A stretch of DNA of 64,000 bases, from assembly GCF_011682065.1 (NCBI RefSeq), contig NZ_VUYU01000030.1, forward strand, positions 1-64,000, given 5' to 3'. Shown here piece after piece: positions 50,819-60,460 of this stretch. A model generated the notes under the pieces. The model was not told the DNA's origin and did not search any database. It saw only the letters and a program-made list of their open reading frames with translations. How positions within the stretch are numbered: position 1 is the stretch's first letter; each line of letters opens with the position of its first letter. Origin of the DNA: Massilia rubra. Its GTDB lineage: Bacteria; Pseudomonadota; Gammaproteobacteria; Burkholderiales; Burkholderiaceae_D. A program made the translations under genes and the position numbers.

Positions 50819-51796
50819 TCAGAGCGTCTTGAATTTATTGTTAGCATTGTCTTTCAGTTGTTGAACATGAGCATTGAATCTGGCGACGATGGCTTCTTCG
50901 CGCGCGCCGGTCTTGTCGATCGCCACCGCCAGTCTGCGGTAGGTGGCAAGCTCACGCTCGCCGGCAAACATCAAATCGCCTTTCTGCATCACCGTCCTGC
51001 CAAGCTGCGCTTGGGAAAAGTCGAGCATGGCGCTCATCTGCTTGATGAATTCCTTTTGCACCGCGGACAATTCCGCACTCAGGCCGAGGGTCTGTTTAGC
51101 CACCTTGGTGGCGTTGGCCAATGCGGGAGCCCGATAGTGCTCCGGAACTTTTGCCGTCAGCAAAAACTGCCGCCCCTCGGCGACCGAATCGGCGAGCAGC
51201 CGGTCGCGCTGTCCGATCAGCTCGCCAAAACGCACCAGCTTGCGGCGCGACCCGTCGATCCCCGCGCGCGTCGTCAGGCTCGACGGCGTGAGCGTATCGC
51301 CCATGTCGACTTTGTCGAACTCTTTATTCAACAAATCGGTTTGCGCCATCTGCCGTTTGAGCAAGGCGTTGACGCCGTTCACGACCGCCACGATCTGGCG
51401 CGCCTCCTCACTGGCGGCGGGCGCCGCCGCCGGCTCGGGGTCTTCCTTCTCGTTCATGGTGGCGACGACCTGGCGCGCCGCCTGCTTGATGGCGTGCAGG
51501 TCGCGCTCGGCGCTGTTGATTTGCCGGATCCCCAACACGACCAGCACGATCCCGATTCCCAGCTTGGCCCAGGCCATGCCGACCGGCGCATGGTCTTTCA
51601 GGATCAATTTCAGCAGCCCCAGCAAAATCAACACCCCGAGCGCGCTGGCGCCGAGGAAGCGCCCGGCAAGCTCGATGTCGCCAATCCGGTTCAGCGCCGC
51701 CACCAGCGGCAACATCACCCCGATCCCGAGCGCCATGTGGGCAAAGACGTTGATGCGCGCAGCTTCCTGCTCGGGTGTGGTGTCGCTGTCATCCAT
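50819..51796 (-). CDS. Membrane protein of unknown function
   Basis: A 325-residue protein; I do not recognise the family. Three hydrophobic segments (about residues 17-37, 46-64 and 72-91) are followed by a long charged, helical, probably cytoplasmic or periplasmic region (100-325) with coiled-coil character. An A/P/E-rich linker is near 115-130. There is no link to the flagellar genes beyond position. A fragment of the gene is repeated at 50564-50623. Confidence 0.65.
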   Translation of the reverse strand: MDDSDTTPEQEAARINVFAHMALGIGVMLPLVAALNRIGDIELAGRFLGASALGVLILLGLLKLILKDHAPVGMAWAKLGIGIVLVVLGIRQINSAERDLHAIKQAARQVVATMNEKEDPEPAAAPAASEEARQIVAVVNGVNALLKRQMAQTDLLNKEFDKVDMGDTLTPSSLTTRAGIDGSRRKLVRFGELIGQRDRLLADSVAEGRQFLLTAKVPEHYRAPALANATKVAKQTLGLSAELSAVQKEFIKQMSAMLDFSQAQLGRTVMQKGDLMFAGERELATYRRLAVAIDKTGAREEAIVARFNAHVQQLKDNANNKFKTL

Positions 51797-51968
51797 GTAA
51801 GTATTCCGAAATAATCAATGTTTCTGGGCAATATGAGCAGGATACTACAGCGTCTCCCTTGCTTGTCGCTTTGTGCGGCCATCGCATTTTTATCAAAAAC
51901 ACATGCTTGAGGCCATGCGCAGCCAGCGCCACAGTCCCAAAAAATCCCGAAATTTCGCTTTTTTTACC

Positions 51969-51996
51969 CTCAAGTTCTGGCGCCCATTGCCGTCAA
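51969..51996 (+). promoter_or_regulatory. Candidate additional flagellar promoter upstream of fliC1
   Basis: CTCAAGTT, 12 nt, then GCCGTCAA resembles the flagellar sigma-28 promoters of betaproteobacteria as I know them. An inverted CTTGAGG follows at about 52017. A weaker version of both sits at the matching place before the second flagellin (CTCAAGTT at 53811). The rest of 51797-52055 holds no gene. Confidence 0.35.
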
Positions 51997-52055
51997 GCGC
52001 CCCGATGGCGCTGTGCTTGAGGGGCGAAATAAAAAATATACCTGCCTGAATTCAC

Positions 52056-52082
52056 TAAACTTTCCGGCTGGTAACCCGTTAC
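52056..52082 (+). promoter_or_regulatory. Sigma-28 promoter of fliC1
   Basis: TAAACTTT, 11 nt, CCCGTTAC fits the FliA consensus TAAAGTTT-N11-GCCGATAA. It predicts a leader of about 90 nt containing a block (AAGGACTGCGGTGTGATTGT) that is identical before the second flagellin. Confidence 0.8.
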
Positions 52083-52181
52083 AAAAAAGGACTGCGGTGT
52101 GATTGTCCCGGACCGAAGGGGCAGACCAAAGCGAAGGCAAGTTGCCAACATGTATAAGTAGTATCTGCAAGGAGTAATACC

Positions 52182-53624
52182 ATGAGCGTAATCAACACCA
52201 ACGTCGCATCGCTGAATGCACAACGCAACCTGAGCACTTCGGCTTCCGCACTGTCGACCTCGCTGCAGCGCCTCTCTTCCGGCCTGCGTATTAACAGCGC
52301 TAAAGACGATGCCGCCGGCCTGGCCATTTCGGAACGCTTCACGTCCCAGATCCGCGGCCTGGATCAGGCTAAGCGCAATGCCAACGATGGCGTGTCGATG
52401 TTGCAAACGGCTGAGGGTTCCCTGCAATCGACGGGCAACATTCTGCAGCGTGTACGTGAACTGGCTGTGCAGTCCTCGAATGCAACGAACTCCGCTGGTG
52501 ACCGCAAAGCGATCCAGGCTGAGGTTGGTCAACTGCTGTCGGAAGCCGACCGTATTGCCCAGACGTCGGAATTCAACGGCTTGAAACTGCTCGACGGCAG
52601 CTTCGGTACCGCCACCTTCCAGGTCGGCGCGAATGCCGGCCAGACCATCCAGGCTACCACCGCCAACTTCCGTACCAATAACTACGGTAACAACGAAGCA
52701 GCGACCGCAGCGCCTACGACCCTGGCCACCACCGGCACCGCCTACACCGCCGGCAGCTTCGCCCTGCAAGGCCTGGCCACGACCAATATCGCTGTCACCA
52801 CCTCCGATACCGCGCAGTCGCTGGCATCGACCATCAACGGCGCCACCGCCACCACCGGCGTGACCGCCCAGGCCAAGACGGAAGAAGCGATCACCCTGGC
52901 TGCAAACGGCGTGTATTCGCTGGCTGTCACCTCGGACAACAGCACTGCCGCCAACGTTACTTTCACCGTCGGCGCAGCGACCAATGCGTCCGGCCTGGCA
53001 TCGGCAGTGAGCGCCTTTAACGATGTGTCGTCCAAAACCGGCGTCACCGCCAAGCTGAACGATACCAACGACGGCTTGGTCCTGACCAATGCTGCTGGTA
53101 ACAACATTACCCTGGCCAACAATAGTGCAGCAGCAACGGTCACGGCAGCGGCAATCAACTCGGCCGGCACCGTGGGCACCACCGCCAGCGTTGTCACCGG
53201 CGCTACCTCGACCTCGATGGGTTATGTGTCGATGAACTCGGACAAGGGTTTCTCGGTCGGCAGCAGCGGTTCGACTGCGATTGCCGCCAGTACCGCCGCC
53301 ACGCTCAATACCGTCTCCGGTATCGACGTCTCGACCGCCAAGGGTTCATCGCAAGCCCTGAAAGTGCTGGACTCGGCCCTGGCCAACGTCAACAGCCAGC
53401 GCGCTTCGTTCGGTGCTCTGCAGTCGCGCTTCGAAACCGCTGTCAGCAACCTGCAGTCCACGTCCGAAAACCTGTCTGCTTCGCGCAGCCGGATCCAGGA
53501 TACCGACTTCGCTTCGGAAACAGCCAAACTGACGCGCGGCCAGATCCTCCAGCAGGCAGGTACCGCGATGTTGGCCCAGGCTAACTCGCTGCCGAACGGC
53601 GTGTTGTCCCTGCTGCGCGGTTAA
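52182..53624 (+). CDS. fliC: Flagellin 1
   Basis: A 480-residue flagellin. The N-terminal D0/D1 part ([56 protein letters not shown]) and the C-terminal D1/D0 part (LGALQ-type [41 protein letters not shown]) are standard; the Thr/Ala/Ser-rich centre (about 170-380) is the surface-exposed part and the likely site for O-glycosylation. AAGGAG precedes the ATG. Its own sigma-28 promoter and terminator make it a single-gene unit. Confidence 0.97.
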   Translation: MSVINTNVASLNAQRNLSTSASALSTSLQRLSSGLRINSAKDDAAGLAISERFTSQIRGLDQAKRNANDGVSMLQTAEGSLQSTGNILQRVRELAVQSSNATNSAGDRKAIQAEVGQLLSEADRIAQTSEFNGLKLLDGSFGTATFQVGANAGQTIQATTANFRTNNYGNNEAATAAPTTLATTGTAYTAGSFALQGLATTNIAVTTSDTAQSLASTINGATATTGVTAQAKTEEAITLAANGVYSLAVTSDNSTAANVTFTVGAATNASGLASAVSAFNDVSSKTGVTAKLNDTNDGLVLTNAAGNNITLANNSAAATVTAAAINSAGTVGTTASVVTGATSTSMGYVSMNSDKGFSVGSSGSTAIAASTAATLNTVSGIDVSTAKGSSQALKVLDSALANVNSQRASFGALQSRFETAVSNLQSTSENLSASRSRIQDTDFASETAKLTRGQILQQAGTAMLAQANSLPNGVLSLLRG

Positions 53625-53648
53625 TCGACCAGCCAGCAAGCTCCTTGC

Positions 53649-53684
53649 TTCCCCGGCCGGCCCCTGGCTGGCTGGGGAATTTTA
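53649..53684 (+). terminator. Rho-independent terminator after fliC1
   Basis: TTCCCCGGCCGGCC pairs, with two G-U pairs, with the arm ending GGGGAA, followed by TTTTAT. It begins 25 nt after the fliC1 stop. Confidence 0.85.
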
Positions 53685-53890
53685 TCTCAGCAGTACGTTG
53701 TGGCAGTAAATTCCTTGTAGTACATGCAATCCCGCCGAGGCGCAATGCCCGGTTATTCACTCCCTGGCCTCGTTCATGCGCTGCCAAATAGTTTTTTATT
53801 GCCCTCAAGTTCAGGAAAACGCTGTCGTCTAGCGCCGTGCCTTGTCACGCCTTGAGGCCCAAAACAAAAAATATACACCCAAAATCCCCC

Positions 53891-53917
53891 TAAACTTTCC
53901 AGGTCGCAATCCGTTAC
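53891..53917 (+). promoter_or_regulatory. Sigma-28 promoter of fliC2
   Basis: TAAACTTT, 11 nt, TCCGTTAC: the duplicated counterpart of 52056-52082, at the same distance from its start codon, with the same conserved leader block. Confidence 0.8.
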
Positions 53918-54018
53918 ATATAAGGACTGCGGTGTGATTGTCCCGGCAGAAAAGGGGCAGACCAAGGCAAACGGCACGGAGCCAACATGAATAAATAGTA
54001 ATTGCAAGGAGCACTACC

Positions 54019-55464
54019 ATGAGCGTCATCAACACCAACATCTCGTCCCTGAACGCACAACGCAACCTGACCACTTCCGGCTCCGCCCTGGCGACTTCGC
54101 TGCAGCGCCTGTCCTCCGGTTTGCGTATCAACAGTGCCAAGGACGATGCGGCTGGCCTGGCCATTTCCGAGCGTTTCACGTCGCAAATCCGCGGCCTGGA
54201 CCAAGCCAAGCGCAATGCCAACGATGGTGTGTCCATGCTGCAAACGGCCGAAGGTTCCCTGCAATCGACCGGTAACATCCTGCAACGTGTACGTGAACTG
54301 GCAGTCCAGTCGTCCAACGCCACCAACTCCGCCGGCGACCGTAAAGCGATCCAGGCCGAAGTCGGCCAGTTGCTGTCGGAAGCGGACCGGATCGCCCAGA
54401 CCTCCGAATTCAACGGCCTGAAACTGCTCGACGGCAGCTTCGGCACCGCCACCTTCCAGGTCGGCGCCAACGCCGGCCAGACCATTCAAGCGACCACCGC
54501 CAACTTCCGTACCAATAACTACGGCAACAATGAAGTGTCGACCACGGCGCCGGCCACCCTGGCCACCACCGCCACCGCCTACAGCGTCGGCAGCTTCGCC
54601 CTGCAAGGCCTGGCCACCTCGAGCATCGCTGTCGCCGCCACCGACACCGCCCAAACGCTGGCCTCGACCATCAACGGCGCTTCCGCCACCACCGGCGTGA
54701 CCGCCTCGGCCAAGACCGAAGAAGCGATCACCCTGGCCGCGGCCGGCGTGTATTCGCTGGCCGTCACGTCCGACAATACCGGCACCCCTGCGAATGTCAC
54801 CTTCACCGTCGGCGCCGCCCTGAACGCGTCCGGCCTGGCGTCGGCGGTCAGCGCCTTTAACGATGTGTCGTCCAAGACCGGCGTCACCGCCAAGTTGAAC
54901 GATACCAACAATGGCCTGATCCTGACCAACGCCGCCGGCAATAACATTACCTTGGCCAACAACAGCGCCTCGGCATCAGTTACCGCCGCCTCGATCAACG
55001 CCGCCGGCGCCGTGGGCACCACCGCCAGCGTTATCACCGGCGCCACCTCGACCTCGATGGGTTATGTGTCGATGAACTCGGACAAGGGTTTCTCGATCGG
55101 CAGCAGCGGTTCGAACGCGGTCGGCACCGGTGTCGCCGCCACGCTCAACACGGTTTCCGGTATCGACGTCTCGACCGCCAAGGGCTCGGCCGACGCGCTC
55201 AAGATCCTCGACTCGGCCCTGGCCAACGTCAACAGCCAGCGCGCTTCGTTCGGCGCCCTGCAGTCGCGCTTCGAAACCGCGGTGACCAACCTGCAATCGA
55301 CCTCGGAAAACCTGTCCGCCTCGCGCAGCCGGATCCAGGATACGGATTTTGCTTCGGAAACCGCGAAACTGACCCGCGGCCAGATTCTGCAACAGGCGGG
55401 GACTGCGATGTTGGCTCAGGCCAACTCCCTGCCGAACGGTGTGTTGTCCTTGCTGCGCGGCTAA
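54019..55464 (+). CDS. Flagellin 2
   Basis: A 481-residue flagellin nearly identical to flagellin 1 in residues 1-170 and in the last 110, with substitutions scattered in the centre (for example E-V-S-T-T-A-P against E-A-A-T-A-A-P). The coding sequence and about 200 bp upstream are duplicated, so this is a tandem duplication with its promoter. The two could be mixed in one filament. Confidence 0.97.
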   Translation: MSVINTNISSLNAQRNLTTSGSALATSLQRLSSGLRINSAKDDAAGLAISERFTSQIRGLDQAKRNANDGVSMLQTAEGSLQSTGNILQRVRELAVQSSNATNSAGDRKAIQAEVGQLLSEADRIAQTSEFNGLKLLDGSFGTATFQVGANAGQTIQATTANFRTNNYGNNEVSTTAPATLATTATAYSVGSFALQGLATSSIAVAATDTAQTLASTINGASATTGVTASAKTEEAITLAAAGVYSLAVTSDNTGTPANVTFTVGAALNASGLASAVSAFNDVSSKTGVTAKLNDTNNGLILTNAAGNNITLANNSASASVTAASINAAGAVGTTASVITGATSTSMGYVSMNSDKGFSIGSSGSNAVGTGVAATLNTVSGIDVSTAKGSADALKILDSALANVNSQRASFGALQSRFETAVTNLQSTSENLSASRSRIQDTDFASETAKLTRGQILQQAGTAMLAQANSLPNGVLSLLRG

Positions 55465-55485
55465 CCAGCCCCGCTTCGCTGCACT

Positions 55486-55516
55486 CCCCGGCCGCTTTTT
55501 GCGCGCCGGGGAATTT
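55486..55516 (+). terminator. Terminator after fliC2
   Basis: CCCCGGC and GCCGGGG (7 bp, 12-nt loop) followed by AATTTT, starting 21 nt after the stop. It separates the flagellin from flaG, which may be reached by read-through. Confidence 0.75.
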
Positions 55517-55535
55517 TCGTTAAAGGAATACGGTC

Positions 55536-55907
55536 ATGGAACTTCGCCCACTAGAGAACACGCCGGCCGCTCCTTTGCCGCGCCCGGCCGCGTCCGGCGA
55601 GAGCGGCGCCGCCGCCGGCCTCAAGACGGCGCCAAGCGCCGCGACGGGCAAGACCGAACCGGCCAAAGAGGCGGCCGAGCCCGACCCGGCCGAAGTGAGC
55701 AAGGTGGTCGACCGGATCAATGTGGCGATGCAGGCGATGTCGCGCAATATCGAGTTTTCGGTCGACGCCGACAGCAAGCGCACGGTGGTCAAGATCATCG
55801 ACCAGACCACCAAGGAAGTGATCCGCCAGATGCCCAGCGCGGAGGCGCTCGAAATCGGCAAGGCGCTGGAAAAAGTCCAGGGTTTGCTGATCAGCCAGGT
55901 TGCTTGA
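55536..55907 (+). CDS. flaG: FlaG-family flagellar protein
   Basis: A 123-residue protein. An Ala/Pro-rich N-terminal half of low complexity is followed by the FlaG domain (R-I-N-V-A-M-Q-A-M-S-R-N-I-E-F-S-V-D, T-V-V-K-I-I-D, T-K-E-V-I-R-Q-M-P-S-x-E-A-L). FlaG is linked to filament length and is often next to flagellin and fliD, as here. AAAGGA precedes the ATG. Confidence 0.9.
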   Translation: MELRPLENTPAAPLPRPAASGESGAAAGLKTAPSAATGKTEPAKEAAEPDPAEVSKVVDRINVAMQAMSRNIEFSVDADSKRTVVKIIDQTTKEVIRQMPSAEALEIGKALEKVQGLLISQVA

Positions 55908-55979
55908 GGGAATTGGCGAAAAAGCCCGTGAAACGTGCGCAATCCGGGCATAAACCGAACAAGCACCGGATTACCCCTC

Positions 55980-56006
55980 TAAAGTATGGATAGAAGATGC
56001 CGTTAA
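55980..56006 (+). promoter_or_regulatory. Sigma-28 promoter of the fliD operon
   Basis: TAAAGTAT, 11 nt, GCCGTTAA is a close FliA match and lies 34 nt before fliD. It would drive fliD-fliS-fliT and probably the genes behind them. Confidence 0.85.
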
Positions 56007-56040
56007 CTTAGTATATTCATGCTTTTACCAGGAGGCGTTC

Positions 56041-58050
56041 GTGGCCATTTCATCCGTCAGTTCAGGCGGCTCTATCGACGTCAACGACATCGTCAATAAA
56101 TTGATGGTGGCGGAGAGCCGGCCTTTCGTCGCCATGCAGGACAAGGAAAAGGCGTACACCGCCAAGCTGGCGGCCTACGGCACGCTCAGCGGTGCGCTGA
56201 ACGGCTTCCAGACCGCCGTCACCGGCCTGGCCGACCCGACCAAGTTCAAGACCATCGGCGCCTCCTCGTCCGAGAGCGGCGTGCTCACCGCCAGCGCCGG
56301 CAAGGAATCCGTCAAGGGCAGCTACAGCGTCAACGTGAGCCAGCTGTCGCAGGCGCAAACACTGACCTCGGCCGGCCAGGCCAGCACCACCGCCCTGATC
56401 GGCAGCGGCGCGGCCACCACGCTGACGTTCGAATTCGGCAGCATCACGGGCGGCACCCTGGCCAACGGCGCCTACACCGGCGCCGCCTTCGCCCAGGACG
56501 CCACGCGCTCGGCGCGCACCGTCACCCTGGACGCGAGCAACAATTCGCTGCAAGGCATCCGCGACGCCATCAACAAGGCCAATGTGGGCGTGACCGCGTC
56601 CATCATTTCGGACGGCAGCGCCAGCCCCAACCGCCTGGTGCTGACCTCGGCCCAGACCGGCGAAACGTCGAGCATGCGCATCGGCGTCTCGGGCGACCCG
56701 GCCATCGGCAGCCTGCTCGGCTACGCCGCCGACGGCACCCAGAACATGACCCAGAACAGCGCGGCGCAAAACACCAAGCTGACCATCAACGGCGTGGCCA
56801 TCAGCAGCCAGAGCAACAACGTCTCGGAAGCGATCCAGGGCGTGACCATCAGCGCGCTCAAGGTCGGCACCAGCACCGTCAACATCACCAGCGACAGCGC
56901 CGGCGCGAAAACGGCGATCAACAATTTCATCAAGTCGTACAACGAACTGAACACGACGATCGCCGGCCTGACCACGGCGCCCAAGGCCAGCGAGGGCAAA
57001 GGCGCCGGCGTACTGCTGGGCGACGCCACCGTGCGCAACCTGCAATCGAGCCTGCGCAAGATGTTCTTCACGCCGGTGCCGGGCATGGATGGCGACATCA
57101 GCAGCATGAGCCAGCTGGGCGTGTCGTTCCAGGCCGACGGTTCCCTCAAGCTCGACAGCGGCAAGCTGCAAAAAGCGCTGGATGCCGACCTGGAAGGTGT
57201 TTCCAAGCTGCTCAGTACGGTCGGCTCGACCACGGACAGCCTGGTCAGCTTTGTCGGCTCCACCACCAACAGCACGGTCGGCACCAAGAGCGTGCTGATC
57301 AGCCAGATGGCAACGCAAGGCAGCGCCACCGGCAGCACCGCCGCCGACACCAGCATCACCAAGGGTGTCAACGACCAGTTGTCGCTGACCATCAACGGCG
57401 TGACCTCGACCGCCACGCTGCTGGCCGGTAACTACACGGCGGCCAGCCTGGCCAGCCACGTGCAGTCGATCATCAACGGCGCGGTCGGCGCGACGGGCGC
57501 CAGCGCCACCAGCGGCACCGGGGTGCTGGTCAAGCAGGAAAACGGGATCTTCACGATCACCTCGAACAAATACGGCTCGACCTCGAAAGTGGGCATCAGC
57601 GGCAACGCCGCCGCCGGCCTGCTGGGCACGCCGACCCTGGTCGACGGGCTCGACGTGGCCGGCACCATCGGTGGCGCCACCGCCACCGGCAGCGGCCAGA
57701 ACCTGACCGGCAACGCCGGTTCGACCGCTTCCGGGATCCAGATCCAGATCACCGGCGGCGCCATCGGCGAGCGCGGCACCGTGAATATCTCGAAAGGCGC
57801 CGGCGCCCAGTTCACCGAGCTGATCGACAGTTATCTCAACAGCAAGGGCACCATTTCCGGCAAGAACGCCGGCATCAACGCCAGCCTGGCCGATATCGCC
57901 AAGCAGCGCGCGGCCCTGAATATTCGCCTGACCCAGACCGAAAAAGATTTACGCAAGCAGTATTCTTCGCTCGACGTGACGCTCTCGGGCATGAGTTCGA
58001 CGAGCACTTTCCTGGCGCAGCAGCTCGCCTCCCTCAGCACCATCCGATAG
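56041..58050 (+). CDS. fliD: Flagellar filament cap protein FliD
   Basis: A 669-residue cap protein that promotes flagellin folding at the filament tip. The N-terminal FliD_N region (G-G-S-I-D-V-N-D-I-V-N-K-L-M-V-A-E) and the C-terminal coiled coil (S-L-A-D-I-A-K-Q-R-A-A-L-N-I-R-L, Y-S-S-L-D-V-T-L-S-G-M) are clear. It is longer than the E. coli protein because of a Ser/Thr/Gly-rich middle. It starts at a GTG with AGGAGG 5 nt before it. Confidence 0.95.
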   Translation: MAISSVSSGGSIDVNDIVNKLMVAESRPFVAMQDKEKAYTAKLAAYGTLSGALNGFQTAVTGLADPTKFKTIGASSSESGVLTASAGKESVKGSYSVNVSQLSQAQTLTSAGQASTTALIGSGAATTLTFEFGSITGGTLANGAYTGAAFAQDATRSARTVTLDASNNSLQGIRDAINKANVGVTASIISDGSASPNRLVLTSAQTGETSSMRIGVSGDPAIGSLLGYAADGTQNMTQNSAAQNTKLTINGVAISSQSNNVSEAIQGVTISALKVGTSTVNITSDSAGAKTAINNFIKSYNELNTTIAGLTTAPKASEGKGAGVLLGDATVRNLQSSLRKMFFTPVPGMDGDISSMSQLGVSFQADGSLKLDSGKLQKALDADLEGVSKLLSTVGSTTDSLVSFVGSTTNSTVGTKSVLISQMATQGSATGSTAADTSITKGVNDQLSLTINGVTSTATLLAGNYTAASLASHVQSIINGAVGATGASATSGTGVLVKQENGIFTITSNKYGSTSKVGISGNAAAGLLGTPTLVDGLDVAGTIGGATATGSGQNLTGNAGSTASGIQIQITGGAIGERGTVNISKGAGAQFTELIDSYLNSKGTISGKNAGINASLADIAKQRAALNIRLTQTEKDLRKQYSSLDVTLSGMSSTSTFLAQQLASLSTIR

Positions 58051-58072
58051 CGACAGAAAGAGGACATTAATT

Positions 58073-58525
58073 ATGTTTGGATCTCCCAACAGGGGCGCAA
58101 GCAGCTACGCCAAAGTCGGCCTGGAAACGAGTGTCGTGGCGGCCTCCCCGCACAAGCTGATCGTCATGCTGTTCGACGGCGCACTGGTGGCGGTGCTCAC
58201 CGGCCTGATGCACATGAAGTCGGGCAACATCCCGGAAAAAGGCAAGGCGATCTCGAAAGCCATCCAGATCATCGACAATGGCTTGCGCGCCAGCCTCGAC
58301 AAAACCGCCGGCGGCCAGATCGCCGAGAACCTCGATGCGCTGTACGAATACATGAGCGCGCGCCTGCTGGCGGCGAACCTGAAAAACGATATCGAGATCA
58401 TGGTGGAAATCCAGGGCTTGCTGACCGAGCTGCGCGAAACCTGGAACGCCATCGGCGCCGCCCCTGCCGTCACGCCCGCGTCCGAGATGGCGCCCAACCG
58501 CACCTCCAACCTTGTGAGCGCCTGA
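58073..58525 (+). CDS. fliS: Flagellin export chaperone FliS
   Basis: A 150-residue chaperone that binds the flagellin C-terminus before export. Y-A-K-V-G-L-E-T, A-S-P-H-K-L-I-V-M-L-F-D-G and N-L-D-A-L-Y-E-Y-M are family marks. The gene is 22 nt after fliD and abuts fliT (TGA then ATG). Confidence 0.96.
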   Translation: MFGSPNRGASSYAKVGLETSVVAASPHKLIVMLFDGALVAVLTGLMHMKSGNIPEKGKAISKAIQIIDNGLRASLDKTAGGQIAENLDALYEYMSARLLAANLKNDIEIMVEIQGLLTELRETWNAIGAAPAVTPASEMAPNRTSNLVSA

Positions 58526-58867
58526 ATGATGTCCATGACCATGACCAATGACGACGTGCTGTCCACCTATGAAGCCATGCTGGCCCTGTCCGAACAGATG
58601 GTGACCGCGGCCGAAAGCGGCGAGTGGGATGAACTGAGCCTGCTCGAAAAACGGGTGGGCGCGCACGCCAGCGCCTTGCAGGCCAACGACCAGCAGATCT
58701 TGCTCGACGGCGCCAGCCGGGTCAAGAAAGTGGCGATCATCAAGCAATTGCTGGCCTGCGACCGCACCATCCGCGACCTGACCACGCCATGGATGGCGCA
58801 GCTGTCGCACATGATCAACAGCAGCGGCACATCGCGCCGCCTGAATAACGCCTACGGCGGCGTCTAG
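58526..58867 (+). CDS. fliT: FliT-type flagellar chaperone
   Basis: A 113-residue helical protein (Y-E-A-M-L-A-L-S-E-Q-M, W-D-E-L-S-L-L-E-K-R, I-K-Q-L-L-A-C-D-R-T-I-R) in the normal place after fliS. FliT binds FliD before export and in enterics also restrains FlhDC. The sequence is weakly conserved, so position carries part of the call. Several ATGs near the start are possible. Confidence 0.85.
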   Translation: MMSMTMTNDDVLSTYEAMLALSEQMVTAAESGEWDELSLLEKRVGAHASALQANDQQILLDGASRVKKVAIIKQLLACDRTIRDLTTPWMAQLSHMINSSGTSRRLNNAYGGV

Positions 58868-58878
58868 TCGTCCTCGCG

Positions 58879-60105
58879 ATGCTGGCGCGTACCGACGGAC
58901 CGGGGCAGGTCGGCAGAGTCGACCCGGGCCGCCCGACCCCGGGGGTCGGCGACGCGCGCCAGGAAGCGCTCACGCGCACGCTCTCGACCGAGGTCGGCAA
59001 GTCGATGCGGGTGGCGGTGCTGTCCAGGTTCAACGACGGCACGTTTCTGGTCAGGGTGGCGGGCGAACAGGCCCGCATGAGCCTGCCCCAAGGGGCGGAA
59101 GCCGGCACCGAGGTGCCGATGACCCTGATCTCGATCTCGCCGCGCCCCCAGTTCCGCCTGGACACCGGCCAGCCGGCCCAGTTGCCGGGCCAGGCTCCCG
59201 GCGCACCCCAACTCCCCTTGCCCGCTGGCGCGGCCGGGCCGGACCGCACGGCCGCCCCGCCCCCGGTCCTGCCGCAGGCGCAGCCGGCGCCGCAGGAAGG
59301 CCAGGGCGCCGCCGCCGCCAATATGGCCGGGCGCGCCACCAGCCTGGCCGCCACCCTGCTCGGCAAGTCGCCGATGACCGCCAGCGCCGACCTGCCCTCG
59401 CTCGACGCCAACACCCTGCCGGCCAGGATCAGCAATACCGGACAATTGCTCGCGCGCATACTCGACATCGGCCATCCGCCATCCGGCAAAGCGCCCGCGA
59501 TCGCCGGCGCCGCGCCCCTGATCGACCCCAAGAATGGCGCGCCGCAAGCGGCCGAACTGGCGCGCAAGCTGGAACAGAGCATCAGCGGCAGCGGCGTGTT
59601 TTATGAATCGCATGTGGCCGAATGGGCCGACGGCAAGCGTGCGCTGAGCGAACTGCAGCGCGAGCCGCAGATGCAGCAAGCCATGGCCACGCCGGGCGCC
59701 AAGCCAGCTTCGGCGGCGGCGGAACTGGCCAGCGCCCAGCTCATCAACCTGCAACTGACGACCCAGGAACAGGCGCGCGTGAGCTGGCAAGGCCAGTTGG
59801 CGCCAGGCCAGGAATTGCAATGGGAAATCCATAAAGATGCGCCCGAGCAGCGCGGACGCGGCGCCGGCGATGACAGCGCACCGGTCTGGCGCAGCGGCAT
59901 GCGCCTGCGTTTTCCCCTGCTCGGCGAGATCGAGGCGACCATCGTCACCAGCGGCGACAAGGTCCACATCGAACTGCGCACCGCCAGCGCCGGCACCGGC
60001 GAGGCCCTGCGCGCGCGCGCCGGCGAACTGACCTCGGCGCTGGATGTATCCGGCACCGCGCTGGCCTCGCTGATCATCCGCACCCAGGAGCCCGGCAATG
60101 GCTGA
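58879..60105 (+). CDS. FliK-like flagellar hook-length control protein
   Basis: A 408-residue protein: a Pro/Ala/Gln-rich first two-thirds of low complexity and a C-terminal Flg_hook domain (about 285-400: V-S-W-Q-G-Q-L-A-P-G-Q-E-L-Q-W-E-I, M-R-L-R-F-P-L-L-G-E-I-E-A, V-H-I-E-L-R-T). Hook-length FliK genes usually sit beside fliJ or fliL; this one is in the filament cluster, so it may be a second FliK-like protein. It overlaps the FlhB-like gene by 8 nt. Confidence 0.8.
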   Translation: MLARTDGPGQVGRVDPGRPTPGVGDARQEALTRTLSTEVGKSMRVAVLSRFNDGTFLVRVAGEQARMSLPQGAEAGTEVPMTLISISPRPQFRLDTGQPAQLPGQAPGAPQLPLPAGAAGPDRTAAPPPVLPQAQPAPQEGQGAAAANMAGRATSLAATLLGKSPMTASADLPSLDANTLPARISNTGQLLARILDIGHPPSGKAPAIAGAAPLIDPKNGAPQAAELARKLEQSISGSGVFYESHVAEWADGKRALSELQREPQMQQAMATPGAKPASAAAELASAQLINLQLTTQEQARVSWQGQLAPGQELQWEIHKDAPEQRGRGAGDDSAPVWRSGMRLRFPLLGEIEATIVTSGDKVHIELRTASAGTGEALRARAGELTSALDVSGTALASLIIRTQEPGNG

Positions 60106-60460
60106 AGCGCCGCCGACACGCACCCGCACGGCGGTGGCGCTGGCCTATCACAATGGCGATCCGGCGCCCAAAGTGGTGGCCAAGGGCAAGGGCCTGATCG
60201 CCGCCCAGATCATCGAGCGCGCCAAGGATGCCGGGGTCTTCGTGCACGAATCGAAAGAACTGGTGGCCCTGCTGATGGGCGTGGACCTGGACAGCCAGAT
60301 CCCGCCCGGCCTGTATCGGGCGATTGCGGAACTGCTGGCCTGGCTATATCATATTGAAGCCGCACAAGCCACCGGCGGCCCCCTGCCCGCCCCACCGGAC
60401 GCAGCCCTTTTCATTGACCGACCACAAGAAGCGGCAGACAAAGATGCAATCAACCAATGA
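60098..60460 (+). CDS. Stand-alone FlhB C-terminal-like protein
   Basis: A 120-residue protein matching only the cytoplasmic end of FlhB/YscU: A-V-A-L-A-Y-H-N-G, P-K-V-V-A-K-G-K-G-L-I-A, E-S-K-E-L-V-A-L-L-M, I-P-P-G-L-Y-R-A-I-A-E-L-L-A-W-L-Y. No membrane helices and no N-P-T-H autocleavage site; it begins just where cleaved FlhB begins. Such FlhX-type proteins can act with the export switch. It overlaps fliK-like and pilZ genes, so the three are co-translated. Confidence 0.85.
   Translation: MAEAPPTRTRTAVALAYHNGDPAPKVVAKGKGLIAAQIIERAKDAGVFVHESKELVALLMGVDLDSQIPPGLYRAIAELLAWLYHIEAAQATGGPLPAPPDAALFIDRPQEAADKDAINQ

Noticed and set aside
56062-57459. Open frame of 465 codons on the minus strand opposite fliD
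   Set aside because: Gly/Ala/Arg-rich shadow; fliD has promoter, ribosome site and family motifs.
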